From Microglena sp. YARC (lineage: Eukaryota > Chlorophyta > Chlorophyceae > Chlamydomonadales > Chlamydomonadaceae), in contig CM039462.1 of assembly GCA_022414725.1 (NCBI GenBank), positions 730,385 through 794,384 of the forward strand: a stretch of 64,000 bases of DNA, written 5' to 3'. The notes beneath the pieces were generated by a model, which saw only the letters and a program-made list of their open reading frames with translations, searched no databases and was not told the origin of the DNA. A program made the position numbers and the translations under genes. Positions 27,322 to 39,514 of this stretch are shown in pieces (positions within the stretch are counted from its first letter, which is position 1; each line of letters opens with the position of its first letter).

Positions 27322-30300
27322 CTACGCGTCCGTGACGAATCGAGTGGCGATGGCCATCGTCTCGACCTCCTGGACAAGCAGCTTGCTTGCGTACGGAATC
27401 CTCAGCTCGTTGAACTCAGTCAGATTCTTGCAAGACTTGCAGTAGAACAGGTTGCTCTCAGGGTTAGCGTGAGCCATCATGCCACAGCACTTGCAGACGA
27501 AAACACGGTAGTTGTCAGAGCACTCCATGAACCGCTCCTTCAGGAACCCCATCGTTCCGTGTGCCCAGAGACACTCCATCTCCATCTCCCCTAAACGTAG
27601 ACCGCCATCACGAGCGCGACCCTCGGCAGGCTGGCGCGTCAGCAGCACCACAGGACCGTTTGCAGCACGAGAGTTGCCCGTCCACACAGCGCGACCGTTG
27701 CGACGAACGAAGAAGGTCTCGTTCCGAGGCATGCGAACGCAATAAACTCCATTCGAACCCACGATGCTTCCTTCGGCAATGAAGTCGCACTTGTCAGGTG
27801 CCCCAACAGATAAGGGCTGAGGAGTCTCAAATGACACGTTGCTGCTCGTAGACATCGACGACATCACCAGGCGTGCAACGAACCCGCTGATGCCACAAGG
27901 GTCCACCACAACAATCTCACCGGCGTGGAGTGCAAGGTGCATAAGACTGTCAACCTTCTCCTGAGAACTCATCTCAATCTCGAGTGTACCTGAGAACACC
28001 AGCATAAGCAGGCGGCGGCACGTCCCTGTCGAGTACCGAAATAAGAACTCCTTCCGAATCGGCTCATTGTGCAAGATGAACTCCGATGCCTCGTGGAAGA
28101 TGTCGTCATCGCAACAAATTTCTTCCAAGTCGCTTCCCACCCAGGTACCTCTCTGGACGTGCTTCATAGGACTCTCGCACCGAGAAAGGTATCCGTGAGA
28201 CACGAGCTGGCTGCACGAAATAAGCTCTGTCGAGGACTGGCCAACGGTACCCACCGACTGCACACACAACCTGTGTTCCGGAGTAACGACGATGTCCGTC
28301 GTGGGAGACGTCACGTGGTACAGAGGGCCGTTGTACGTGGGGTAGCCGTACAGCTCCTCCGGGGCGCAATACTCGATCTGACCATCCCCCAAACGCAACG
28401 ATGCAAGCTTGTGCTCCAAGCGGAGCTTCCTTATGTGAACCCAACCCTCAGAGGTGAGAACTTCGTGGTCCGATGTCAGACAGTGAATCTTGTCAGCGAC
28501 CATGTGCTTCAGGCGCTGGTAGTACGTAGGACACACGAAAATGGGTGTCGAGATTCGCTCGCCAGTCCGCGGATTGTACATGATCTCGTCACCGTACCGA
28601 CGCATACCAAGGGCTTCCAACTCGTCGGCGATGTCCTCGACGGTGCGGCCGTTGAATGGGGAAGCGTCCCCATGCCGGCGCCCCGCGAGTCCACATACCT
28701 TGCTCTCCAGAGCCTCCATAAGCTGCCCGATGGTCATGCGAGAGGGGATAGCGTGAGGGTTCATGATGATAGATGGCACGATCCCGTTCTCGGTGAAGGG
28801 CATGTCCTCCTCGCTGTAGAGCATCCCGATGGTCCCCTTCTGACCGTGCCTCGAAGACACCTTGTCCCCAACGGTGGGGACGCGGTCCGTTCGCAATCGG
28901 ACCTTTGCGAACGTGTACCCGTCGCCTGTCGTGTTGGTGAAGAATCTGTCGCCATGGCAGTTCCTGTCGATCACACCGGACTCGTTGCTCCTCAAAGCGA
29001 CACTCGCGTCCTTGTTGACAAAAACGCCACCCTGCTTCTGAGGCATGCACTTGCCGATGATCACGTCACCGGCTTCCACCGAGGTTCCCTCAGGAACGAA
29101 CCCACTCTCGTCCAGCAGGTCGTAGTTGTACGGTTTCATGTTACGCGTAGTCAAAGAGTTCGGTCGGCAAAAGAACTCCTCTTCTCCGGTCGAGTGGTTC
29201 TTAGTGTTCTGCTCACGGAACGTCCGGTAAAGAGTGGTCGAGAAGAAGCCGCGGTCCACAGCAGAGCGGGACATGATCACAGAGTCCTCCTGGTTGAAAC
29301 CTGTGAAGCACGCGATAGCGACGATCGTGTTGATTCCACAAGGCAGCTTGTCGCAGTTCACTAGCTTCGCAGTGTGAGTAGAGACAAGAGGCTCCTGAGG
29401 GTAGTTCAAGAAGAGCGACATAGTGTCCAGACGGTGACGGAAGGTCGTCGCGAAGACGCCGACGGCCTGCTTTCCCATGGCGGACTGGTACGTGTTTCGG
29501 GGGGCCTGGTTGTGGTCGGAGAAGGGGATGCTACCAGCCACCACGCCCAAAATGGAGCTAGGGTCGATCTCCGCGTGCGTAAAGCGGCTCACACCTGGCT
29601 GCAGATCCTTCGCAGGGTACAATGCAATCATCGCACCGTCACTCTCCTCCACATCAAGGTACTCGATTGCACCGCATACAACCAGATCCTGCCACGATGC
29701 ACCAGGATCGAACACCTCGGGGAGAAGGAGCTGCGTATCCAAATCCACTACCAGCACGGGACGACAAAACCGACCTCCCTCCGTGCACAAAACGATCTCG
29801 TTTCTAGAGTTGTGCCAACAAACGGACGTCTGCATCCCTAGCAGTCCTGTGCGCTTCATACGTTTCAACGCACAGAAGAGGACGTTCGGTGTCGAGTGAG
29901 CACCCACGATGTCCCCGTTCAGCATGACCATCGCCGCACCTCCTTCGAACAACTGCTCTGGGAGCGATGAAGAATCGAACGGGAGCATGCCCAGTGATAA
30001 GAGGGACTCGAGCACGATGCCGGGTGGCACGAAGATCGTGACGTTGGCGAGGAGCGCGAGGTTCTTGACCAGGCCCACAGACGTTCCCTCAGGTGTCTCG
30101 GAAGGGCACGCCATGCCCCACTGCGTGGGATGAAGCTTGCGAGGCATCACCAGCTTTCCGGTCTTCTCGATCGCAGTGTTCACGCGCCTGAGATGAGAGA
30201 GGGTCGCGATGAAGGTCAGGCGGTTCAGGACCTGCGCGACTCCCTGGCGCACTCTAGTCGTCTTTATTCCCCAGTTGCCGGTAGATAAAGCGTACTTGAG

Positions 30301-31783
30301 TCCCGACTCGATGATCGACCCCTTGACTACCTTTAATAAGTATGGGCGCGTTATCGTGTTGATCACGCGCGTCGCGCGGTAGTTACCCTTCATCAGACTC
30401 TGGAGACTCGAACGCAGCTCCTTGACCATCTTGCAGTAGTACTGGCGGAACAAATTCGCCAATAGAACGCCGGGAGTATCCAAACGCTTGTTAACGTACG
30501 AGTCGCGGTCGTCTTGAGGCAAAAGACCCATGCTGCAACGAAGGAGCTTGTTCACCATGTACCCCAGGTACAATGCCTTGCGATTGAAGCAAGTGCCGAC
30601 GTGCGGGAGGACGTCTTTCGTCAGAATGCTCTGAATGAAACTGTGTTGATAACCCTCCCTAGGGACTTGAGTGGGCACAACAGGAACTACAACAGGAACG
30701 GAACTACATCCTCCTCCGTTCACTGATGCATCTTTGAGTCCCTCAGAAGATGATCCTCCGCCGCTCACTGATGCGTCATTTACTACTTCAGAGGTTCCGT
30801 TTCCGGCTCTGTTGGGTTTCGAATAGTTGTAATTGTTGTACGAAGACTGCACAAACTGTGCTAGAAAGTCCCACGCCTGCTTCTGGGTGCGCACTTCCGT
30901 GGCCTCGTCGATGCATCCTGCTAGGCTATTGGCGATGCGTTCAAAGTCAGCATCCTCCTCGTCTCGTACGATGAAGCGCACGATGTCCTTGTCGGTGAGC
31001 ACGCCTAGTGCTCGGAAGAGCACAAAGACTGGAACCTCAGCGCGCACGTGGTGAACGTTCGCGCGGATGCAGACACCGAACTGATCCGATTTCTTCGAGA
31101 GCTTTAGCAGCGTGGTCTTAGGGGCTATGAACTTGGCGTGGTTCACGGAACGCACCTCGGCGGTGTGGGAATAGCACGAGGAAGTCTTCGTCGTGTTAGT
31201 GAACACGTAAGTCCGGTTCTCGGAGATGCGGTCCTGGCTAATGACGACCTTCTCGTTGCCGTTGACCACAAAGTAGCCGCCGTAGTCGTAACGGCACTCG
31301 TCATAGGGCGCAGGCGTAGTCTGCTTGGAGAGCATGCAGTACCGACTGCGAACCATGAGGGGAATGCGTCCAAGACTCACTCCAGTAACGCGCTTCGAGT
31401 TAACGATGTACTCGCCCACGTCATCGTTCCATGTGCGCACCTCCACGTTCGCATCAACAGTAAGAGAAGACGAGTACGTCATGTTGCGCATGCGCGCGTC
31501 GTTAGGGTACATAACTTTCGACATCCCGTCCTTCTCACAAATCATCGGTAGAGCAAGACAGGGGGACGTGAAGCTGATGCTCAGAAACACTCTTGAACTG
31601 ACGCATGCTAGTGCAATATGTGTCACCGACCTCGATGGGGTTCATCCCGTTGATCACACAATCCAATTTCGAGGATACAAAGTCGTTGAAGGAATGCGTC
31701 TGGTGCTTCACAAGCTGGGCGCCATCTCCGTCAGAAGCAAAGTACCGGTCGATCAATGAGTGACCCGTCTCACGCGAGTACAT
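27322..31783 (-). CDS. RPB2: RNA polymerase second-largest subunit RPB2, intein-containing, N-terminus frameshifted
   Basis: The main frame (27322-31626, 1434 residues) covers nearly all RPB2 blocks: YPNDARMRNMTYSS near the N-terminus, HPTQWGMACPSETPEG (fork region), IVAIACFTGFNQEDSVIMSR (active-site region), GDKVSSRHGQKGTIG, then the C-terminal GEMEMECLWAHG and a CxxC...CxxC zinc ribbon (CKCCGMMAH...CKSC). The first 60-70 residues (HSLIDRYF..., HSFNDFV) lie in another frame, 31535-31783, so an indel sits at about 31570-31600; ATG 31783 is the likely start. An intein interrupts residues 1049-1318 of the main frame. A Ser/Gly/Asn-rich insertion lies at about 30670-30805. The extein is about 1,200 residues, normal for the family. 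Confidence 0.95.
27673..28482 (-). other. Intein in RPB2 (270 residues)
   Basis: It is inserted between DKIH and SRAANGPVV, an invariant RPB2 site (KxHSRxxGP in ordinary subunits). It starts with Cys (CLTSDHEVLTSEGW, splicing block A), has block B as VVTPEHRLCV (TxxH) and ends with blocks F/G as VRRNGRAVWTGN before extein Ser. The penultimate residue is Gly in place of the usual His. The middle 150 residues lack a clear LAGLIDADG motif. They keep a faint homing-endonuclease-like rhythm (FLFRYSTGTCRRLLMLVFSG; LMHLALHAGE), suggesting a decayed or absent endonuclease. The frame is intact, so splicing may still occur. Confidence 0.93.
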
Positions 31784-32040
31784 GACGGACGATGACCGAA
31801 CCGGGTATCGAGGTATATGGTGGGTCAAATAATCTCAATAAACATATGTTAGTTATGTAAATATTGTATGGCTTTACACTCAACTCAATGTCTTCATCCC
31901 GGCGGATTTTTCTATTCAGAATTTAGAGCCTTGGAAATAGATTGAGATATTCCCGATGAATCACAATTCCATGATAAACCTTGGAAAACTTGGCATAAAG
32001 AGATATCACAAAACAAAACAAATAAGGGTTGGGTATACAA

Positions 32041-32321
32041 TGGATTTCCTGTTGAGAGATGTTTTCGACATATTGGAAGGCGACCACACGAGACTGACCG
32101 CATTGACACAAGATGTGCAAGTCGATCAGGCTGTACGCGCGAGCTCCATCCTCGCGCACAACAGCCTAATAGAGAACCTCTCTTTTCACACGGCATGGGC
32201 GGAGGTCACAGGAGCTCCGCCGTCACGATGGACGTACACCATCTTTAATAGTCTGCTGAAAGAGAGAAAGCTCAATGTCGATGACGCAATACAGGGAAGT
32301 CTCGTCGAATGTCTCCGCTAA
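32041..32321 (+). CDS. Hypothetical protein upstream of the glycosyltransferase
   Basis: ATG 32041 (MDFLLRDVFDILEGDHTRL) gives 93 residues. The frame is open from 31956, but the added residues look non-coding. Helical, no membrane segment. Its last codons overlap the start of the next gene by 13 bp in a different frame, so the two may be translated from one transcript or be parts of one frameshifted gene. No family was recognised. Confidence 0.5.
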
Positions 32322-34203
32322 CCAGAGTGCAGGAACCCACAACGCGTAAGGGAATGGTAGACAAGATGACCACCTGCTTCCTACAAACGCATGCGCGTCT
32401 CCGTGCATCCGAGAGGGACTGCAAGAGAGCCCTCCTCGAGAAGATCGTGTGGCGCCACTGTCTTTTCCCGAGGTCTAGCGAGCTGCTAGAGGCGTTCAGG
32501 GAGAAAGACACACCCCTCCTTGACGCAATAGTGAAGGTGTACGTAGAAGAGGCGCCAGCGACACTCGAAGTATTCGAAGATTGGTGCAGCGATAATACCG
32601 ATACGGTTTCCGCCATAAGAGGAGTAATGATGGACGTGCGCAACTACGCGTCGAGGACTCGAGAAGTCATCAAGACGCTAAATCTTGGAGTACTCGATCC
32701 CGTATCCGACATGTACGTTTCATCAGCAGAGGATACGTCGGACGCACGCAATATCGGCTGGTCGTGCATAGAGGCGCTCTCGCACGGGATCTGTCTCAAC
32801 GGCTACCTATGGCGCACAGACGCAGGAGGAGCCATTTTCGTTACATCTACCCCTAGTAGAACAACAACAACAACATCCACATGGTCGCTTGGTGATTTCA
32901 TGGACAAGCACTGCCACTGTATCAGAAATGCATGCATGCCGTGGAAGATATTCCTTTCGACATGTCCTTTGGCCATCTACGACCGGATCATCGTCGAGCT
33001 CCCGACAAACGATACAGCTGCTTTCTTGAAAGCCGCCGAAGCTGTCATCTCCGTAGCCACGAGACGATCTGGAAAACTGCGTCTCGAAATCGTTCCTTTC
33101 GTCATATCACCGTCATCATCATCGTCGCCATCAAATCAAGTACAAAACGCGATCGTATGTGTCGACATTGACTCATCGTACGATGCTGCTTCAGACGCGC
33201 TGAGGAAAAACAACTGTCTGATTTTCCCGGTGTGGAATAAAACGAATACTGCTCAGCCGCCCGACATATTGAGTACTATGCAAGCGGACCTCGTGATGCG
33301 ATACGCGCGCGCGCCTCTGGACCCAGCGAAACCGAACGCAGTTCCTCTACACGACTTCGTACTTCGGTATGTTCACAACCGAAATCTTCTGAAACCGGTT
33401 GCTCGTCATCTCGAGGATCATCATAAGCCGATTATAGGAAGTTTGGTCGTTGTGGACAACCGCCCTAACGTGTGGAGCATGTTGTCCGTCCTCGTGACAC
33501 TGGACAATCTTGATGTACGTAGGTGGCCGCGTGTGGTCGTCTTTTGTGCTCCTGAGAATGAGCGGTTCGTGCAACGCTCGCTCCCCCGTCGCTTCTCCCA
33601 GGAGGGGTGGAGCTGGTCACGGTGGTAATGGAGAGCCTCTCTTACGCCCCGCCTCTTCCCGGACAGCTGCCTTTCAGCATCGAGAAGTACAGCAGCCTTC
33701 TGAAGGACGCTGCCTTTTGGAGACGTCTGAAGGAGGTCGCGGTGGGCGACATGGCTTTGTTCGTCCAGGATGACGGAATGATTGTGCGCCCTGGCATCGA
33801 AGAGGACGAGGTACTGATGGCGCAGGACTACGTGGGCGCGCCGTGGGCAGACGCTCCTGCAAACGCGGAACTGAAGCGTCTTGTGCCCACCCTCGTAGGT
33901 AACGGCGGTCTTTCCCTGCGACGTGTGGATGCGTGCCTAAACGTGACCGAATCTAATAATACTGATAGAATGAGTGGTGGTGTTGGTGGTCGCCTGTTCA
34001 ATTTCAACCTTCAACCTGAGCCGGAGGACGTTTTCTTCGCGCGCTCGTTCGCCGCTATCGGACGCGGCTGCCCAACGGAAGTAGGCGAAAGGTTCGCCAT
34101 GGAACAACGCATTTCTTCATCCAAGGGTTCCAAACCGTTCGGGTTCCACAAACCGTGGCCCTATCTACCAAAGGAACACGTGGTGGAGGTCATGTCTTCA
34201 TAG
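32309..34203 (+). CDS. DUF5672-type glycosyltransferase-like protein, split by a -1 frameshift
   Basis: The first frame (32309-33628, 439 residues) has an unrecognised N-terminal region of about 340 residues and ends with the beginning of a GT-like domain (IIGSLVVVDNRPNVWSMLSV; VVVFCAPENE). The second frame (33607-34203) continues it: FSIEKYSSLLKDAAFWRRL, FVQDDGMIVR (a D-x-D-like metal site equivalent), DYVGAPW, LVGNGGLSLRRVDACL and FGFHKPW. This is the DUF5672 order. The shift falls at the GGGG run at 33604-33607, so one base has been gained or lost. Such proteins probably modify virion glycoproteins or host glycans; substrate unknown. The family link is by motif. Confidence 0.8.
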
Positions 34204-37200
34204 ATGAGGACATATTAACTCCAATAGAAACTAGTGTTTTCAAGTTGAGATCATTAGTCAAGTTGATATCGGTCGTGCAAACAGGCTTGATTTCCGAATT
34301 CATCTTCGACATGTGGTCCATGAACTCCAACGTTCCAAGAGGGCTCGTATTGTTTTCTCTTTGAATCATGTCTATAATTTGTTTAATTTCATCGACACTG
34401 TTTAAGCTTTTTCTTACTCTTTCAATATATTTTACAATATTTGAATGTATTGTGATCTGTTCTAAATTGAATTTATTATCAGTGTTAAGATTTTTAATTT
34501 TTTGTATTTCTGCTCCAATATTATCTAATATACGTGTTTTACCCAAGTAATCTTGTAGAAATTTTCTTAACACGATAGGTATATTGAGTACATTATCCAA
34601 ATTATATTGTTCGTTTATGTAAAAACAATTATACAAATACTTTAATTTGTTAATATCGACGTATAATGTTTGGTCTTCTATATTTGGAGAATTATTAAAC
34701 ACTCCAAATACGACAATATTAATTTTTTTGTCGCCTTTAATTGCATATTTCATAGCATTATTTTCATCAGTTTGTTGTTGTGTTGGATTGGTCGTGACGA
34801 ATCTATCTTGAAGGACAGGAAACAATCCATTTGTGCATTTCGGGTATGTCGCACTCTTATTTTGTTTGTCCGCATTCAACAATGTAAAAATATGGTTTCG
34901 CATTATCTCGATTGATTTGTTTATGTGAATGCCTTCGCCGGCACGACACGCGCACACCTTGCTAATTTCGTTAAGGCGAACAACACACTTCTTATAATAG
35001 TCATGGATTTCATTTAGTATTGAAATTTGGTTAGCCCAATTATTAGGTGGTGGAGCTTCAGTACCTCCACTCGAGTTTAACGTTATTTTATAATTCGTAT
35101 AAACTTCTCTGAATGAAAGATTATCGTATGAAATTGTGTTGAAAAAACTTTTATAATTGTTCTTAGATTTATCAAAAATAAAAGGAATCTTTTTTTTGTC
35201 TGATAAAGTAATTACCACATTGTTATTAAGTTCAATTCGTATACTATCATATTTCAATTTAATAACAGTAAATGTATGTTTATTATTATGTTTATTAATA
35301 TTATGTGTATATATTTGTGATTTGTCATAATACAATAAGGTTCGAATACTTTTTGGAAGTACATCTTTTTTTAATTCTTCTTTTTTTAGTGAATTATGTG
35401 TATATATCTTGTTTGTATCGGACCAAATTTCAAAATCCATCTTATTAAAACCAATCACTATAATATTATATAATTTGGTTTTCTGAGAATCAAAAAAAGG
35501 CTTAATATCAGCTAGTTTTAAAGTCAAGTACTCAGAAGGTAATCCATATTCTTGATATTCTTCTGGAACGTTGTATGCTAACGATATCATTCTCTTATTT
35601 GTTGGGATTGCGTATTCAAATAATTTGAAGTCAAATGAAATTTTTGTTGTGTTAAACTTGTCTTCTACAAATTGTAAAGCGATTTCTGTTTCTGCATCCT
35701 TATTTTCTTTTTGATTAGTATATTTTTCGTATATACTGTTTTTTTCTTCAATTTGTGTACCAAATGTTTGTATAATTTTGGTTTCTTCATCGAAGTTAAA
35801 TTTAGACTTATTTAAAATATTTCGTCCGAACGTTTCCAATTCGTCTTGTAAAACCATTAAATCTATTTTTTTATTATTACTTATGTATTTAATTTTATCA
35901 TTTATTTTAACAATTTTTTTTCTAAATTTGTCATATAATTTTGGATTTATTACAACTGCGTCACTTAATGCGTATTCTTTGCCTTTTTCTGTGCAAAACT
36001 TTATGTCATTTTGAATAAAGGATGATGATGCGTTATAGAATAATTCTTTGTTGCCACGATTACTTTTTATGTTAGCAAATTTAATCAGTTCTTGAAGTGA
36101 GTCGCATGAAAATATATTCTCAACGCCTGCGTAGTCAGCTATATACATATTTACTGATGATGTGTTTGTATAAATAAGTTTTAGTTTTACAATCACATGG
36201 CTGCGAGAACTTTGAATATTATTAGTCGTAGCAGCAATGCGACGTTGCTCGGGCTCGTCTACCAATTTAATTATGCAATCTCCCAGAGATATTCCTTTAC
36301 TTAATGTTAGAGTTTCACTTATTTTATGGTCTTCGTCAAGTTTAAAGTTACTTTTGTTTTTTGTAAATTTGAATTCCAATTCATTATGTACTACTTTCCC
36401 GTAGTAATCTTCATAAATTGACATGTTTACAGAAGTTACATTTTCTAATTTATCTATTATTTTGAGCAGTATTCCAGGTTCATTAGGTTCATCAATATTG
36501 TCAGGTCTATAATTTATCAAAGATGATGTTTTTCCTGCACCACTCGAACCATATCCCACTACAAACACGGACTCATTCTTCTGAAGTAAAGAAGTTATTT
36601 CAGTACATTTAGCAACAACTTCATCATTGTTAATTTCTGAGTAAAATATATTTGTAAATGGTCCTGTAACATACGTATTGACATCGTTATTTATGTTTGT
36701 AAAAAGATAATATGGCTTATGTTCGGTAACTCTAAATTGATTATTTAAATTCATATATCGTTTAACATCACCTCGAATTCTCAAGTACGTCAACAATTTT
36801 GGTCTAAAATCAGTCTCATTTTGCAACATGACGTTTAAAATCGAATCATCGAAACACTTCAAAAACGTTTCTTTTGAAAAGGTACTGAACAATTTTGTGA
36901 ATTGATTACATGCCTCTTGTATACGGATTGAATTACATGAAAATCCACTTGTGCAACTTGTTGAATGATACAATTCGGTAAGTGTATCTAGTATTGTCAC
37001 TTTCGTATCAGTGCCTGTGAAGATATATTTTTTATATATATTCATTCCTTTTGTATTAAATGTTTCTTCGCGTTTTATGTTTTCTAAATACATAATATTT
37101 ACTAGTATAGATTGGTTCATCATCAAGTTATACAATACAAGCATGGTAAATATGCCGTTCATATCTGTATTATTTGTTTCTGATTCCTTAATTTGTTCGA

Positions 37201-37899
37201 GGGGGGAGTGGGGACCAATCATATTTTTTTCCGTACTCTGTAATTATTTGATTAACGTCTTCTTTAGTTAGTTCAACATTATTAATGAAAATAATTTTTT
37301 GTTTACTACAGTTTGATATTACAGTCTTCCGATGTTGTACTTGTTTCTCTGCTTGTAGTAACATATCTGTTTCATAGGTTGCCTGCTTATTCGCCTGCGC
37401 CCTCTGCGCCTCCTGCGCCAGCTCCAGCTTGAGCGCCTGCGCCCTCTGCGCCAGCTCCAGCTTGAGCGCCTGCGCCCTCTGCGCCTGCGCCCTCTGCGCC
37501 TGCGCCTCTGCGCCTCTGCGCCTGCGCCCTCTGCGCCTGCGCCCTCTGCTCCTGCGCCCGCAACCGCTCATGCGACCTCTTATGCTTCCCGAACACCTTC
37601 TCAATAAGATCGTTGATTTGCGTGTTCACATTTGACGTACTCTTATCTGATATGTAAAAATGCGTCAGTAAATCAATGATGGATTGAACAAACACCAATG
37701 CAATCTCGAATTGAATGGTTTCATATCCATTGTAGGTAATATCAAATTTGTAATAGGAGTCGTTTTTATTATATGACAATGTAATTAAATTGTTTTCAGC
37801 ATTAAATTCCCAAGTTATATCGTTTTTTAGTCTATTCAAAATATCCACACTTTGTTGTATGCAATTAGATAAGGAATAACTTTCTATATTTTTGTCCAA
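34190..37899 (-). CDS. Kinesin-motor-like protein with N-terminal extension (frameshifted, AT-rich)
   Basis: The main frame (34190-37222, 1010 residues) has the motor hallmarks in order: P-loop VVGYGSSGAGKTSSLINY (about 36505-36560), switch I NNIQSSRSHVIVKL (about 36190-36230) and switch II IADYAGVEN (about 36120-36150). In kinesins these are GQTGxGKT, NxxSSRSH and DLAGxE. Upstream frames 37188-37604 and 37387-37899 add an N-terminal globular part (MDKNIESYSLSNCIQQ...) and an AQRAQALKLELAQ coiled-coil repeat. They connect through shifts at the G6 run (37201-37207) and in the repeat. The motor is unusually placed, interrupted by long insertions, with long Asn/Lys-rich tails. Cargo or cytoskeletal transport is inferred. 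The 3' end overlaps the glycosyltransferase end by 14 bp. Confidence 0.75.
37390..37570. repeat. GC-rich repeat coding AQRAQ / LKLELAQ heptads
   Basis: Units of ctctgcgcctgcgc and cagctccagcttgagcgc encode RAQAQ and LKLELAQ in the kinesin-like gene's N-terminal extension. The block is strikingly GC-rich inside an otherwise AT-rich gene. Confidence 0.85.
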
Positions 37900-38014
37900 T
37901 ATAAATGTATGTCCTCTCTGCTGCGGCTGCTGCTTATTCTGAAAAACATCCTCGGTTGGAACGATCGTGGGCCGACTCTTTGAATTCTATAACATATTTT
38001 TTTAAAGAGAAATA

Positions 38015-38138
38015 ATGAGCGTTCTTGCCTCCCGGACGATTTTGACTGGTTGCTAAACATGGTATGGAGCGGAATTGTGCTTCCTGGTGCTGATGTCCCA
38101 AGCTAGCGAAAAATCGACCGGAAGGCAGGAACGCCCAT
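38015..38138. mobile_element. MITE with TA target-site duplication
   Basis: 124 bp. The ends atgagcgttcttgcctcccgg and, in inverse, atgggcgttcctgccttccgg form terminal inverted repeats of about 30 bp continuing through cgattttt. TA flanks both sides (38013-38014, 38139-38140). A half copy is at 20155. There is no coding capacity, so it would depend on a Tc1/mariner-type transposase. TA-flanked MITEs of this class (Submariner) are known in Pandoravirus salinus. Confidence 0.85.
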
Positions 38139-38211
38139 TAAATGAAAGTAGTAGATACCGTCGTTGTCGGTCAATGAAATGATCTGCGGCAGCAATCAAC
38201 ATTTCCTTCCC

Positions 38212-39250
38212 TCATTCTTCAGCATCAACGTTCCCCGCATGATGATTCTCGGCGCCCCCGTGAACTAAGATAGCTATCATGATTGGAGGTGGACCAAAGG
38301 GTCGCGCAAGCACGTCGTACACGGTGTCTAGCAACCGCATCACCCGGCGATACATGCGCGCGTTACGGTCGTTCCATGGCATGCGCCAAGACCCCATAAG
38401 TTGCCCCTGCAAAGTGCGCACTATATAGCTTCCGTAAGCTCCACCCCACCCCATACGAGCGTTCGAACACGAAGCACCCACGAAGGAGAACATAGCGTAC
38501 GTCGCATGCAAGCGAAAGTCTACGTTTCGAGTATACAAGTAATCAACCTCAGGAACATCAGGAACATCAGGAACATCGGCGGGTTCCCTGTGGAATTTGA
38601 AATAGCTCACCGATAGTTTGATCGCAGTCATGTATATTTGCATGTGGTGGAATGACGGCTGTCCAGTCTCCTGCGAATTGGACCTTTTCGTAAAGTTCCA
38701 TTGCGTACGAGAGCACAATGGACGAGTATATGATTGTGTTTAAAGCGCGAGAGCACAATATCTCAACCGGAACCTGCGAGACGACGTCTCGATGCCACCC
38801 TCTTCTCCAGGTCGCTCCATAGAGAGTCGAGCGAGCAAGCATCCGGAACACGTCGTCGTCCATACATACCTCGGCGGTAGAGCCCGACCATGGGTCATAC
38901 CAAGACAGACAGCGAATCAAATTATAGTTAGTGACATCATTTGTTATAAATGCTGCTGCTGAAGCTTTTGTGTTAATCACATGCAGGGCATTCCAGCGAG
39001 CAGCGTGAAGGATCGAGCGAACACACCTAACCAAGTTCGGAACCGTGATGTAGCTCTGGAGAAGGATGGGAAATTCTTTCGCCTCTTGAATGCAGGCATT
39101 CATGCGACTGCATGAAGCCTGGTAGTTCCCGATCGAGGCATTTGGCGCAGAAGACGCTTCTTCACAGGAAGGAATGTGTCTCGGCAAGCGCGGGACGTCA
39201 AAACAGACTACTGATGTCCCACTACCGATACCGATACCCACCACAACCAT
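38212..39250 (-). CDS. Hypothetical protein (one frameshift)
   Basis: ATG 39250 opens a frame to 38567 (MVVVGIGIGSGTSVVCFDVP...). It continues in the frame 38212-38718 after a shift at about 38600-38640, for roughly 340 residues in total. Segments such as NASIGNYQASCSRMNACIQE and GAYGSYIVRTLQGQLMGSW are well formed. There is a short PDVPDVPEV repeat (9 bp unit, about 38548-38578). Several Trp/Tyr/Cys-rich stretches, no clear membrane helix and no nucleotide-binding motif. No family was recognised. Confidence 0.55.
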
Positions 39251-39514
39251 GATTTTCGGGAGACTGTAAAGGATTGTGATAAACCAACTGGTGCATCAAT
39301 ATCGGCAAGATGTCGGACTCGAAAGACGGCGGCATTTATTATGAAGTAGTGAGACTCCGCACTTGTATTCTGAGTGTAACTCTCACAAGAACATTTAAAA
39401 AAAAAAACCCACGTTCCGCATGTACTGGTTGGTGGTGGATCGTCGCAACAAACATTATTTGCGCGGAATGCCACATCAAAAAAAATAACATGTACAGAAA
39501 CATAAGAAAAACAC

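Noticed and set aside
28069..29364. 431-residue plus-strand open frame
   Set aside because: Antisense to the RPB2 core; the opposite strand has unmistakable polymerase motifs throughout.
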